Shown: piece by piece, positions 7,152-15,576 of the stretch
How the letters are laid out: each line of letters opens with the position of its first letter
How positions within the stretch are numbered: the stretch's first letter is position 1
DNA from: Bacillota bacterium
Lineage (GTDB): Bacteria; Bacillota; Clostridia; Christensenellales; SZUA-584
DNA length: 19,043 bases
Reading direction: 5' to 3'
Assembly (NCBI GenBank): GCA_023390815.1
Contig: JAEWCC010000030.1
Location: 1-19,043, forward strand
The notes under the pieces: generated by a model
What the model was told of the DNA's origin: nothing
The model's database searches: none
What the model saw: the letters and a program-made list of their open reading frames with translations, nothing else
Made by a program: the position numbers and the translations under genes

Positions 7152-8258
7152 ATGGGTAAAGAACAGATTACAAAGCGCCAGGCCTTATATATCATCGTTC
7201 TTTTCATATTCGGCAGTAGCGTGATCGTAGGCGGCGGTAGCGAAGCAAAGCAGGACTCATGGCTCTCTCTGCTGATGGCCGCAGCGGCGGTTTTACCGGT
7301 TACGCTCGTCTATGCGCGTATCATCCGGCTGTATCCCGGTCAGGACCTTTTTGCGATACTCGAGACGTTGTTCGGCAAGATATTTGGCAAAGTGTTCATT
7401 GTGCTGATGAGCTGGTATGCGCTTCATCTGGCGGCGCTGGTACTGCGCAACTTCTCGGAATTTATCCAAATCACTGCCATGCCCGAGACACCGCAGCTTC
7501 CCCTGATGATTGCGATGATGCTGGTAACCGCCTATATTGCTAAAAGCGGTATCGAGGCACTAGGAAGATGGTCGCTCGTCGTATTGCCCATTGTGATTCT
7601 GGTCATTTTATTAACAACCATTCTTGCAATCCCCAAAATGGATTTCTCCAATATTTTGCCGGTCGCGGATCATGACTTCGGCACCGTTACCAGCGGTGCG
7701 TTTTCTGTATTTGCGTTCCCTTTTGCTGAAACCGTGCTTTTTCTCAGTGTCGCGAGTGCTGTAAAAACTGCGGACAGCGCATATAAGATTTATTTTAAAG
7801 CAATCGTGTTGGCAGCGATTTCGCTGCTTGTCGTCGTCATTCGAAATATTGAGGTGTTAGGACCGGCGACGATAAACGCCAGTTATTTCCCATCGTTTTC
7901 GGCTGCGCGGATCATTGAAGTGGGGAACTTTTTAACCCGGATCGAAGGCGTAATCTCGATGAATTTCATTTTGACCGGTGTAATCAAAATTACGCTGTGC
8001 TTGCTGGCCGCGGCAAAAGGCACAGCGCGGCTGTTCGGGATCAACGATTACCGGCGCGTGGTCATGCCTGTCGGCATTCTCGCCGTGGCATTGTGCGCAA
8101 TTGTATTTGAAAACACGATGCAAATGTTTGCATTTCTCCCCATATATCAGTTCTACGCAATTCCGTTCCAGATCATCATTCCGATTATTATATGGATTAT
8201 GGCAGAAGTGAAAAAGAAAAGAGAGAAAAGTACGAAAGCCGCTTTATCGAACGGCTGA
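7152..8258 (+). CDS. gerKB: Spore germinant receptor B subunit, permease-like (GerAB/GerKB family)
   Basis: An integral membrane protein of 368 residues with about ten hydrophobic segments, the size and hydropathy of the spore permease family (PF03845, amino-acid/polyamine/organocation superfamily). The N-terminal KEQITKRQ leading into the first helix is typical. The B subunit is thought to bind the germinant and possibly to transport ions. The ATG is preceded by GGAGGG, well spaced. It ends in a basic tail (EVKKKREK). It is the last gene of the operon; I see no terminator hairpin in the 222 bases that follow. Confidence 0.92.
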   Translation: MGKEQITKRQALYIIVLFIFGSSVIVGGGSEAKQDSWLSLLMAAAAVLPVTLVYARIIRLYPGQDLFAILETLFGKIFGKVFIVLMSWYALHLAALVLRNFSEFIQITAMPETPQLPLMIAMMLVTAYIAKSGIEALGRWSLVVLPIVILVILLTTILAIPKMDFSNILPVADHDFGTVTSGAFSVFAFPFAETVLFLSVASAVKTADSAYKIYFKAIVLAAISLLVVVIRNIEVLGPATINASYFPSFSAARIIEVGNFLTRIEGVISMNFILTGVIKITLCLLAAAKGTARLFGINDYRRVVMPVGILAVALCAIVFENTMQMFAFLPIYQFYAIPFQIIIPIIIWIMAEVKKKREKSTKAALSNG

Positions 8259-8418
8259 TGCATACACGAGATTGTACTAAACCTGTAGGCTTAGCAGAGT
8301 CATAGAACAACTGATCCATGGTAGGATGAAGAAAAGAACATCGCGCATTTTAGTTGAACGAAAAAGCAGCATTGCCATTATCGATTGTTACGGTTTGATC
8401 ATATCACTCGTTTTTATA

Positions 8419-8447
8419 TTGCTATTTCAGAGTAAATTTCATATGAT
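8419..8447 (+). promoter_or_regulatory. Candidate vegetative promoter of the sensing operon
   Basis: TTGCTA at 8419-8424 and TATGAT at 8442-8447 are separated by exactly 17 bases. They match sigma-A consensus at 4 of 6 and 5 of 6 positions and place a start of transcription about 27 bases before the first gene. The surrounding sequence is AT-rich. Bases 8259-8418 hold nothing else I can name apart from a TGATCAT at 8396-8402. Confidence 0.55.
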
Positions 8448-8480
8448 GAAACTATCAATTTTTACTTTAACGGTGAACCA

Positions 8481-9476
8481 ATGAAAAATGGAATTGCAGT
8501 GCTACTCATCATGGTATTGCTTCTTGCCGCATGCACGCAGATCTCCGACGCGCCAGAAGCATCCAGTACAGCCTCAGGAACAGATACCCATACCGAAGAG
8601 AAGTATATCGCCATATACTCCATGGCCGGTTACGACTACTTTACCGATCACAAGATGGGCTTTATCCGCGCGGGTGAAGCAATGGGCGTGGAGACGGAAT
8701 ATATCGGGCCGGACGAAAACAACATAGACGCAATGAAGGACTGTTTCCTCTATGCAATCTCAGAGCAAGCCGCGGGCATCATCGTGTTTGGCGCCAGTGA
8801 CAGCCTGAGTGAAATGATCGATACGGCTGCGGATGCGGGGATACCGGTAGTCACGGTAGACGGCGATATTAAGGGCAGCAAACGGATCGCCTTCGTCGGG
8901 ACCAACAACGAAGCTGCGGGGGAAACGGGCGGAACAGAACTTATCCGCATCATGGGCGAGACAGGCGAAGTGGCGATCCTGACGGAGCCGAATGTCGATC
9001 TTCACCGCGAGCGTACGCAGGGCTATCGGAACATTCTAGATCAGTATGCGGGTATTTCCGTCGTAGCGATTGCGGATACCCGTGCGAATCCGGACGACGC
9101 CTATGCGGCCGCGATGGAAGCAATTCAAGATCACCCCGATCTCGATGCGATCGTCTGTACCGACTATTTTGGCGGGAGCGCGGCGGCAATCGCGGTGGAG
9201 GAGACCGGGAACGTCGGCAAAATAAAAATCGTGGCCATGGATCGCAGCAGCTATGTACTCGAAAAGATCGGGGAAGGCGTTATTGCGGCCACACTCGTAC
9301 AGCAGACCGCATTGATGCCTTACTACGCGCTGCGTATTTTATATGATTATAACCATCCCACCGTGACGGTGGTATCCGACAAAGAACAAGCGGGCATCAC
9401 CGGCGTGCCTGTGTATATCGACACCGGCGTTTTTGTGGTTACCCGTGACAACTACGAGGAGTTTATCAGGAATTGA
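8481..9476 (+). CDS. Sugar-binding lipoprotein linked to a histidine kinase (ribose/xylose-binding type)
   Basis: A 331-residue solute-binding protein of the periplasmic binding protein type 4 class (RbsB/XylF-like). It has a lipoprotein signal peptide with lipobox LLAAC and Cys at residue 18, so it is tethered outside the membrane. The two-lobed fold shows in the segments AGIIVFGASDS, VDGD.KGS.R..FVGT, CTDYFGG and IVAMDRSS, which in this family contribute ligand contacts. It is clearly paralogous to the binding protein at 12967: both share YF..DHK.G near the start and AM...AI.EQ.AGII.FGA. Its stop lies within the start region of the kinase gene and no transporter genes follow directly. It therefore probably serves as the external sugar sensor for that kinase, like XylFII with LytS. 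A transport role cannot be excluded. Confidence 0.9.
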   Translation: MKNGIAVLLIMVLLLAACTQISDAPEASSTASGTDTHTEEKYIAIYSMAGYDYFTDHKMGFIRAGEAMGVETEYIGPDENNIDAMKDCFLYAISEQAAGIIVFGASDSLSEMIDTAADAGIPVVTVDGDIKGSKRIAFVGTNNEAAGETGGTELIRIMGETGEVAILTEPNVDLHRERTQGYRNILDQYAGISVVAIADTRANPDDAYAAAMEAIQDHPDLDAIVCTDYFGGSAAAIAVEETGNVGKIKIVAMDRSSYVLEKIGEGVIAATLVQQTALMPYYALRILYDYNHPTVTVVSDKEQAGITGVPVYIDTGVFVVTRDNYEEFIRN

Positions 9477-9478
9477 TC

Positions 9479-11254
9479 ATGAATAAGCCGCGCAAAAAGA
9501 TAAGTCTCCAATACAAACTGCTGGCAATCTTCCTTTTCGTATTCGTGCTGCCGATCATCATATTCGGATACGTATCGATGACCAACTTTGAGTACGTGCT
9601 GAAGAAGAACGCGTATCAATACAACGACGAGCGGCTTGTAACCTCCAGTGAGCACGTCAGCGCGATTTTCAGCCAATTGAACGGTACCGTGCTGGCGCTC
9701 GAAGCCGACAAAGACTTTAACCAGTGGCTGATGAATGTGGACGCGCTGGAGGATGGCATCGATTATTATAAGGACACCGATGCGATTTACAACCAGCTCA
9801 GCGACATCATCATTCAAAACACGGATATTGTATCGTTGTATCTTTACCTGCCTTCCGGTAAATCCTATTGCGTCAATTTCAAAGACACGATCGACCGGAA
9901 CTTCTCCCCGCAGAACGAGAGCTGGTATCAGGCGGCTATGGCCGGGTATGGCCAGATGATCCTGACACAGTATACCGATCTGCAGTCCGTAAGCAAAACG
10001 GAGAACATGGTTTCCTATGTGGCCGGTATCGAATTCGGTGAGCAGCGCTATGTGTTGCAGTTCAATTTTCCCGCATCGGTGCTGAGCAACGCGCTTTCCA
10101 CATCCGATGTCGACGCGACCTCGCTCGTACTCGCGGAGGGCAGCACCATGCTCGCGAGCAAGGGCGATTTCCCATGGAACCTGGATGAAGTGCTCAAGGG
10201 GCTCAATCAGGACTATTTGGGAGAGATGAACGAGCGGGTGATCGGATCGAAGCGTGTTTTGATATCCGCGCGGAGGAATTCGGAAACGGGGTGGTGGGTG
10301 CTCTCGTTTACGGACTCCGCACAGCTCATGAAGGATACCAACGATTTTATGACGCTGCTCATGGTGCTGGCGGCGGCGATGATTCCCGCGATGATATTCC
10401 TGTCCTATACGATCTCGCGCGTGATCTCCCGGCCGATCAAAAGCATGGAAAAGATCATCGACGAGGTCAAGAGCGGGGACCCGGGTAAGGAATACGCGAT
10501 ATCCGGGCCGCCGATGCGCGGGCTGATCAAAGAGGAATATAACAGCTTCGTCAGCACGATCAATGACCTGATCCGGCAGATCAACCTCAACATGAAGAAA
10601 CAGCAGGAGCAGGAGATGGAGATACTGCAGGCTCAGATCAACCCGCACTTCATCTACAACACGCTCAGCTCGCTTAAATGGACGGCGCATATGGAGGGCA
10701 GCAAGCGTATCGAGGAAGTCACGGGCGCGCTCATCAACCTGCTCAAATCCTCCATCCGGATGGGCCAGCCATACCAGACCATCCGCGACGAGATCGGGCA
10801 GCTGCGCGACTATATCACCGTACAGCTGCTGCGTTACGACGATAACTTCACGGTGGATTTTGAGGTTGAGGAGGGCGTGGAGAACTACAAGACACTCAAG
10901 TTCATTCTTCAGCCCATCGTGGAAAACGCGATATTCCATGGCCTCAATATGGATGCGGGCGGCGCACACCTTTCCATCCGCATTGAGAAGCAGCAGGATA
11001 TCATCGTCTCCACGATCCAGGACAACGGCTCAGGCATGAGCCGGGCAATGATTGAGAACATCCTTGCCGACAACATTGCCAAGAGCAGTCTTACGAGCAT
11101 CGGCATCTATAACGTGAACCAGCGGATCAAACGTTATTTTGGCATGCAATATGGCATCAGCATCCACAGCGAACAGGGGACGGGCACCTGCGTGACCGTC
11201 GTGATTCCTGCGATACCGGAGGATAATACGTATGAGAATACTGATCGCGGATGA
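9479..11254 (+). CDS. Sensor histidine kinase, YesM/LytS type (HAMP, His_kinase, HATPase)
   Basis: A membrane histidine kinase of 591 residues. A first helix at about 13-33 and a second at about 290-312 enclose an external domain of some 250 residues with a Cache-like pattern. A HAMP segment follows (RPIKSMEKIIDEVKSGD). The phosphoacceptor is H390 in QINPHFIYNTL, the signature of the YesM/LytS class (PF06580). The ATPase domain shows the N box at N483, DNGSGM at 515-520 and a final GTGT loop. ATG 9479 is preferred; a TTG two codons upstream overlaps the binding-protein stop and is an alternative. It overlaps the response regulator gene by 23 bases. The pairing with an external sugar-binding lipoprotein suggests it reads that protein's ligand-bound state and phosphorylates the adjacent regulator. 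Confidence 0.94.
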   Translation: MNKPRKKISLQYKLLAIFLFVFVLPIIIFGYVSMTNFEYVLKKNAYQYNDERLVTSSEHVSAIFSQLNGTVLALEADKDFNQWLMNVDALEDGIDYYKDTDAIYNQLSDIIIQNTDIVSLYLYLPSGKSYCVNFKDTIDRNFSPQNESWYQAAMAGYGQMILTQYTDLQSVSKTENMVSYVAGIEFGEQRYVLQFNFPASVLSNALSTSDVDATSLVLAEGSTMLASKGDFPWNLDEVLKGLNQDYLGEMNERVIGSKRVLISARRNSETGWWVLSFTDSAQLMKDTNDFMTLLMVLAAAMIPAMIFLSYTISRVISRPIKSMEKIIDEVKSGDPGKEYAISGPPMRGLIKEEYNSFVSTINDLIRQINLNMKKQQEQEMEILQAQINPHFIYNTLSSLKWTAHMEGSKRIEEVTGALINLLKSSIRMGQPYQTIRDEIGQLRDYITVQLLRYDDNFTVDFEVEEGVENYKTLKFILQPIVENAIFHGLNMDAGGAHLSIRIEKQQDIIVSTIQDNGSGMSRAMIENILADNIAKSSLTSIGIYNVNQRIKRYFGMQYGISIHSEQGTGTCVTVVIPAIPEDNTYENTDRG

Positions 11255-12647
11255 CGAGCCGCTGGTACGCCGCGGCATCATCAGCCTGTTGGAGGGTTAT
11301 GCGGATGTGGAGCTTGTGGGTGAAGTCAGCAATGGGCTAGCTGCGCAGGAGTTTATTAAAAGCAACCCCGTAGACGTGGTGTTTGTCGATATCCGCATGC
11401 CCAAGGTGGATGGCATCGAGCTGCTAAAATGGCTCATGGCCTATTATCCCCACGTGAAATCGGTTGTCCTGAGTTCGTATCAGGATTTCGATTATGTCAA
11501 GAAGGCGTTTTTATTCGGCGCGCAGGACTACCTTGCCAAGCACGAGATCGACGAACAGTCGATGGCCGCGGTGCTGCAAAAGGTGCGTTTTGCATGCGAG
11601 CAGAAGGAGATCGGCAAGGACGGCGGCATTTACCGTCTGCTATTCAAAGGCGAGGCGCCCACAGAGGGGGGAAAACCCAAAACCGGCGTGGTAATCTGCT
11701 GCGCTGCCGATGCCCCGGGTGCTGGATGGATGTCTGAGGTGAAAGCGCTCGGCGTACCATGGTGTGAGCAGGACGGGGTATTATATCTGCTCTACGAGCC
11801 GGAAGTAGAGTCGATGTTCGTCAAGCGCGTGCGGCAGGCGGCGGGACTCAGCCTATCGGTGGGCATCAGCGAGCGCGCAAGCTTAAAGGATGCGCGCAAG
11901 CTGCGCGTGCAGGCGGAGACAGCACTCGCGCAGCGGTTCTTTGAAGGAGCCGGAAAGACGATGCGGTATGCGCCGCAGCAGCCCGGCGGATCGGCGGACC
12001 AGCTTTCGGAACTGCGCAAAAAGATATCGTCGAAAATTCTGGAAAAGTGTACGGCAGCGCTGACGGAAGAACTGACAGCCTTGTATAACCGCCTCAAGCA
12101 GTTTCCGCAGATGACCGAGACGCAAGTGCGGCTGATGTATGTTTCGCTTATGGATCTGCTTGCGCTGAAGTTCGGCAGCGATGCGCCCGGCATCAAGGAT
12201 GCCGAAGCCTTGAATAAACAGATACTCGATGCATCCTTTTTGGACGATATCCATCGCATCGTATTGGGCTGTGTTACGGGCATCATTGACAGTCAGACGA
12301 ACATTATCGACGCCGGGGCATGCAGTGAGGTAATCCAACGGATCATCCGCTATATCAACAGCCGGTATTCCGCTTGCGATCTGGGACTGGATACGGTCGC
12401 GAAGGAATTCGGTTACAGCCCAACCTACATAAGCCGGTTATTCAAAAGCGAGACCGGATGCAGTCTGATTGACTACATCAACATGGTGCGTATCTACAAT
12501 GCCCGAAAACTGCTCGAAATGCCCGGTCAGCGGGCATATGAGGTATCCAGAACCGTGGGCTATAACAACTATAATTATTTCAGCAAGAACTTTAAAAAGA
12601 TCACCGGCCTGACGATTTCCGAGTATCGGGAGAGCCCGGTGCAGTAA
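11232..12647 (+). CDS. Response regulator, YesN type (receiver plus AraC-type DNA binding)
   Basis: A 471-residue response regulator. The receiver domain (about 1-120) has the acidic pocket D7-D8, the phosphorylation site D53 in FVDIRMP, S81 and K103. A middle region of about 230 residues contains LSVGIS followed by a helix with an A-x3-A-L pattern. This resembles the degenerate GGDEF-like segment found in long YesN regulators. The C-terminus (about 370-468) is an AraC-type double helix-turn-helix, with FGYSPTYISRLFKSETG and VGYNNYNYFSKNFKKITG. The start is ATG 11232, with GGAGG upstream inside the kinase gene. It probably activates the transporter operon that begins at 12967, and perhaps its own operon. 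A terminator hairpin follows 73 bases after its stop. Confidence 0.94.
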   Translation: MRILIADDEPLVRRGIISLLEGYADVELVGEVSNGLAAQEFIKSNPVDVVFVDIRMPKVDGIELLKWLMAYYPHVKSVVLSSYQDFDYVKKAFLFGAQDYLAKHEIDEQSMAAVLQKVRFACEQKEIGKDGGIYRLLFKGEAPTEGGKPKTGVVICCAADAPGAGWMSEVKALGVPWCEQDGVLYLLYEPEVESMFVKRVRQAAGLSLSVGISERASLKDARKLRVQAETALAQRFFEGAGKTMRYAPQQPGGSADQLSELRKKISSKILEKCTAALTEELTALYNRLKQFPQMTETQVRLMYVSLMDLLALKFGSDAPGIKDAEALNKQILDASFLDDIHRIVLGCVTGIIDSQTNIIDAGACSEVIQRIIRYINSRYSACDLGLDTVAKEFGYSPTYISRLFKSETGCSLIDYINMVRIYNARKLLEMPGQRAYEVSRTVGYNNYNYFSKNFKKITGLTISEYRESPVQ

Positions 12648-12720
12648 CGATTTTGCTGTCTTCATGAACAATTTTGTTCTGCCCATGCGCTGCGGCAAAG
12701 CAACTATAACGATTTTTCTA

Positions 12721-12745
12721 AACGCCTCATCCGGGGCGTTATTTT
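12721..12745 (+). terminator. Intrinsic terminator of the sensing operon
   Basis: Arms 12721-12728 (AACGCCTC) and 12733-12740 (GGGGCGTT) pair over eight positions with one G-U, closing a four-base ATCC loop. ATTTTATTT follows. It separates the regulator operon from the transporter operon. Between the regulator stop and this hairpin there is also a GAACAA-TT-TTGTTC inverted repeat at 12666-12679 of unknown meaning. Confidence 0.75.
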
Positions 12746-12878
12746 ATTTCCCGATCTGCCCGGTATTCCTGCTTTCCATCACACTTTTCTGTTAATTCAA
12801 TGAACTAAACCGTTGAAATTCCGGTTCGCCGGTGGCTCCGGTTTTCAGCGCGTTTCTGTTATGCCACTGTGTCAAATC

Positions 12879-12894
12879 TGATCATTCTGTGATC
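12879..12894. promoter_or_regulatory. Candidate regulator binding site before the transporter operon
   Basis: TGATC occurs at 12879-12883 and again at 12890-12894, 11 bases apart start to start, which is one helical turn. The same bases also form an inverted repeat, GATCA-TTCTG-TGATC (12880-12894). The site lies just upstream of the putative -10 at 12908. Direct repeats on one face of the helix suit AraC-type regulators such as the upstream YesN-like protein. The sequence is short and could be chance. Confidence 0.35.
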
Positions 12895-12904
12895 TTAATC
12901 CCGC

Positions 12905-12913
12905 TGATAGAAT
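12905..12913 (+). promoter_or_regulatory. Candidate -10 element of the transporter operon
   Basis: TGATAGAAT is an extended -10 (TG-n-TAGAAT) 53 bases before the start codon. The expected -35 (TTCTGT) is poor and falls inside the TGATC repeat region, as expected for a promoter that needs an activator. A small GATCC-TTTTT-GGATC hairpin at 12929-12943 lies in the leader. Confidence 0.4.
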
Positions 12914-12953
12914 ACTACCAAAGTCACGGATCCTTTTTGGATCAATATTTAAT

Positions 12954-12960
12954 GAGGAGG
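12954..12960 (+). promoter_or_regulatory. Strong ribosome binding site for the transporter binding protein
   Basis: GAGGAGG lies six bases before ATG 12967 and settles that start. Upstream in-frame codons would precede the lipoprotein signal peptide and have no comparable site. Confidence 0.8.
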
Positions 12961-12966
12961 AAAACG

Positions 12967-13971
12967 ATGAAGACAATGAAGAGTCTGGCGGTCGCGTTGA
13001 TTGCGCTGGTGATGCTGGCGACGATGTTCGCGGGGTGCGCTCAGCAGCCAGTTTCGGGCGACACCGGCAAGGCGGATACCTCGGACGAGCTTTACATCGG
13101 CGTTTACTGCTTCGGCGACCTGGAGTACTTCTATGATCACAAGATCGGCCTCGAGGCGGCGGGCAAAATGCTGGGCGTACAGACCAAGTATACCGGCCCC
13201 GCGGACGGCGATTACGCCGCGATGGTCGACGCATTTGAACAGGCGATAGCGGAACAACCCGCGGGAATCATCGCGTTCGGCGCGGATGCGACACTGACGG
13301 CGGTCATCGACAAAGCGGAAGAAGCGGGCATCCATGTGGTGCTGGTAGACGGTGACCTCGCCGACTCCAACCGTACGTCCTTCGTCGGCACGGGCAGCTA
13401 CGATGCGGGGTTCCTCGGCGGCACCAAGCTCGCCGAAGCCATTGGGGGCAAAGGCCAGGTCGCGATCATGACGGTTGTGGATGCGGAGCTGCATCAGGCG
13501 CGCCTTGCGGGCTATCAGGCTGCACTGGCGACTTATCCGGACATCGAGATCGTGCAGGTCGGCGATGACAAAGCCGATCCGACCACGGGCGCAGCGGTCG
13601 TTTCCGCGATCCTGCAGGAGTACCCGGACCTCGCGGGTATCGGCTGTACGGATGCCACGGGCGGTGCTTCGTCCGCGACGGCGGTAGCCGAGGCGGGCAA
13701 ATCCAGCCAGGTTAAGATCATCGCCATGGACAGGGACCAGTCTGTGCTGCAGGGCATCGTGGACGGGAACGTCTACGGAACACTGGTACAGAATACCGCT
13801 TTAATGCCAATGTACGCGCTTGAGATCCTTTACACGATGAACCATGCCGAGGTAGAAATCTCTACCGATAACGTCGCCGCGGGAGTCGTTGCCGCTCCGG
13901 CCTCTATCAACACCGGCGTCGTTTGGGTGGACAGCAAGAACGCCGCCTATTTCATGCGCAACAAAGGCTAA
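12967..13971 (+). CDS. Sugar ABC transporter substrate-binding lipoprotein (RbsB-like)
   Basis: A 334-residue binding lipoprotein with a basic start, hydrophobic core and lipobox MFAGC (Cys 24). It belongs to the periplasmic binding protein type 4 class, which delivers sugars to RbsA/RbsC-type transporters. Visible landmarks are EYFYDHKIG, AGIIAFGAD, VDGD.ADS.R..FVGT, CTDATGG and IIAMDRDQ. These closely follow the sensing paralog at 8481, including the DGD-x3-S-x-R and AMDR contacts, so both may bind the same or similar ligands. It is the first gene of the operon, has the strongest ribosome binding site in the window, and is separated from the ATPase gene by a stable hairpin. These features fit the usual need for excess binding protein. 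The sugar is not identifiable from sequence. Confidence 0.93.
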   Translation: MKTMKSLAVALIALVMLATMFAGCAQQPVSGDTGKADTSDELYIGVYCFGDLEYFYDHKIGLEAAGKMLGVQTKYTGPADGDYAAMVDAFEQAIAEQPAGIIAFGADATLTAVIDKAEEAGIHVVLVDGDLADSNRTSFVGTGSYDAGFLGGTKLAEAIGGKGQVAIMTVVDAELHQARLAGYQAALATYPDIEIVQVGDDKADPTTGAAVVSAILQEYPDLAGIGCTDATGGASSATAVAEAGKSSQVKIIAMDRDQSVLQGIVDGNVYGTLVQNTALMPMYALEILYTMNHAEVEISTDNVAAGVVAAPASINTGVVWVDSKNAAYFMRNKG

Positions 13972-14004
13972 TCCGAACAACCATTCCTGTGCCGTCGGGC
14001 ACAT

Positions 14005-14035
14005 GGCAGGGGGCTGCGGTAGGCAGTCCCCTGCC
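14005..14035 (+). promoter_or_regulatory. Stable intercistronic hairpin between binding protein and ATPase genes
   Basis: Arms 14005-14017 and 14023-14035 pair over 13 positions with one G-U, around the loop GGTAG. No T tract follows, so it is not a standard terminator. Its place after a binding-protein gene suits an mRNA-stabilising or partial-attenuation element that keeps binding protein above transporter level. The CCCCTG of its right arm (14028-14033) can also pair with CAGGGG (14045-14050) at the ATPase ribosome binding site, which would give two exclusive folds. Confidence 0.7.
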
Positions 14036-14046
14036 GAAATATTTCA

Positions 14047-14054
14047 GGGGGAGG
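14047..14054 (+). promoter_or_regulatory. Ribosome binding site for the ABC ATPase
   Basis: GGGGGAGG lies six bases before ATG 14061 and fixes that start over longer in-frame extensions into the binding-protein gene. Its left part can pair with the right arm of the upstream hairpin. Confidence 0.75.
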
Positions 14055-14060
14055 TACAGC

Positions 14061-15563
14061 ATGTCGGAAAACGTGATACTGGAAATGCAGGGCATCACCA
14101 AGCAGTTTCCCGGCGTACGCGCACTGGACAACGTCAGTTTTTCGTTGCGCAGGGGAGAGGTGCATGCGCTGGTCGGTGAGAACGGTGCCGGAAAATCGAC
14201 ATTGATGCAGATACTCAACGGCGTATACAAGGCAGATGCCGGTCAGATTCTGCTGGACGGCCAGCCGGTTAAAATTCAGGACCCGATGCACGCGCTGCGT
14301 CTCGGGATCGGAATCGTGTTTCAGGAGCTTTCGCTGACGCCCGAACTGACGGTAGCGGAGAACATTTTTCCGAACCGGCAGCCTACGACGGCGGGTTTTT
14401 TAAAGAAGAAAGAACTCTATGCGCGTGCGCAGAAGATTATAAACCTTTTTCAGGAGGACATTGAGCCCGCGATGCCAGCCAAGCATCTGACCATCGCCAA
14501 GCAGCAGATGGTGGAGATCATGAAGGCAGTATCGCATGATCCCAAGGTGCTGATACTCGACGAGCCCACTTCCTCGCTGACACAGGCGGAGACCGTGCAG
14601 CTGTTTAAAAATATCCGGGAACTCAAAAAGCACGGAATCTCGATCATTTATATATCGCATCACCTATCCGAGCTGTTTGAAGTGGCGGACCGGGTTACGG
14701 TGCTGCGCGACGGCAAGATGATCAGCACGCTGGACGTAACCGAAGTGGATGAAGGCAAGCTGGTCGGGCTGATGGTGGGAAGACAGATCAAATACGAACA
14801 TATCGACCGCAGCCAAAGCATCGACTACGGGCGCACCATACTCGAGGTTAAAGCCCTGACACACCAGTACTATTTCCGTGATGTCTCGTTCAAGGTGTGC
14901 GCCGGTGAAATTGTCGGGATGTCAGGCCTCATCGGTGCGGGCCGAAGCGAGATTGCCAAGTGCATATTTGGCCTGGACATGGCAGTCTCAGGAGAGATAT
15001 GGCTGGATGGCAAACGCGCGCATATCCGCTGCGTAGCCGACGCCAAGCGCTATGGTATCGCCTATGCGTCCGAGAACCGCAAGCTTGACGGGCTCTTTCT
15101 CTCCAACTCGATCAAGGATAACTGCACTGTGCCGCAGCTCAAGAGCTTCCAGAATGGCATCGGATTCCTGAATGAAAAGCAGATGGGGGAATTCGCCAAA
15201 ATGTGTATCGAGAAGTTTGGAGTCGCGACGCCCAGCGAAAAGCAGCTGCTGCGCAACCTCTCGGGCGGCAATCAGCAGAAGGTGCTGCTCTCGATGTGGC
15301 TGGGCATCGAACCGAAGCTGCTGATCGTGGATGAACCCACCAAGGGCGTGGATGTAGGCGCAAAGGCAGATATCTATTCGATACTGCGCTCGCTCGCCGA
15401 TACCGGCATCGGCATCATTGTGATTTCATCGGACCTGCTGGAGGTGCTCAGCATCAGTGATAACATCCTGATACTCAAGGACGGCAGAGTGGTATGCGCG
15501 ATGGAGAACAAGGCCATGACGGAGGAGATTCTTATCTCCTACGCGACCGGGCACAAAGCATAA
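14061..15563 (+). CDS. Sugar ABC transporter ATPase, RbsA/MglA type (two ABC domains)
   Basis: A 500-residue fused double ATPase, the normal length for sugar importers of the ribose/galactose class. The first domain has Walker A GENGAGKST at 39-47, the Q-loop region FQELSL, a degenerate signature LTIAKQQMVE and Walker B ILDEPTSSL. The second has the altered Walker A GLIGAGRSE typical of this family, a canonical LSGGNQQKV signature starting at 400 and Walker B LLIVDEPTKGVDVG. The divergent first signature and second Walker A are normal here, so they are not defects. It powers import together with the permease that starts 13 bases downstream. Ribose-type symbols are not given because the sugar is unknown. 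Confidence 0.95.
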   Translation: MSENVILEMQGITKQFPGVRALDNVSFSLRRGEVHALVGENGAGKSTLMQILNGVYKADAGQILLDGQPVKIQDPMHALRLGIGIVFQELSLTPELTVAENIFPNRQPTTAGFLKKKELYARAQKIINLFQEDIEPAMPAKHLTIAKQQMVEIMKAVSHDPKVLILDEPTSSLTQAETVQLFKNIRELKKHGISIIYISHHLSELFEVADRVTVLRDGKMISTLDVTEVDEGKLVGLMVGRQIKYEHIDRSQSIDYGRTILEVKALTHQYYFRDVSFKVCAGEIVGMSGLIGAGRSEIAKCIFGLDMAVSGEIWLDGKRAHIRCVADAKRYGIAYASENRKLDGLFLSNSIKDNCTVPQLKSFQNGIGFLNEKQMGEFAKMCIEKFGVATPSEKQLLRNLSGGNQQKVLLSMWLGIEPKLLIVDEPTKGVDVGAKADIYSILRSLADTGIGIIVISSDLLEVLSISDNILILKDGRVVCAMENKAMTEEILISYATGHKA

Positions 15564-15576
15564 GGGGGCAATTTTT

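Noticed and set aside
9452..10969. Open frame of 505 codons on the - strand
   Set aside because: It mirrors the histidine kinase gene, whose motifs are intact. The antisense product shows no recognisable domain or start signal.
12666..12679. GAACAA-TT-TTGTTC inverted repeat after the regulator gene
   Set aside because: The two-base gap is too small for a good RNA hairpin, it is short and AT-rich, and no second copy was noticed, so no function is claimed.
12832..12966. In-frame N-terminal extension of the second binding protein
   Set aside because: It would place 45 residues before a standard lipoprotein signal peptide and crosses the promoter region. GAGGAGG marks ATG 12967 as the start.
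13923..14060. In-frame N-terminal extension of the ABC ATPase
   Set aside because: It overlaps the binding-protein gene and the intercistronic hairpin. The start at 14061 has a strong site and the usual family N-terminus.
14061..15563. Degenerate first signature and second Walker A in the ATPase, at first read as defects
   Set aside because: The same departures are standard in RbsA/MglA-type fused ATPases, so they do not indicate inactivation.
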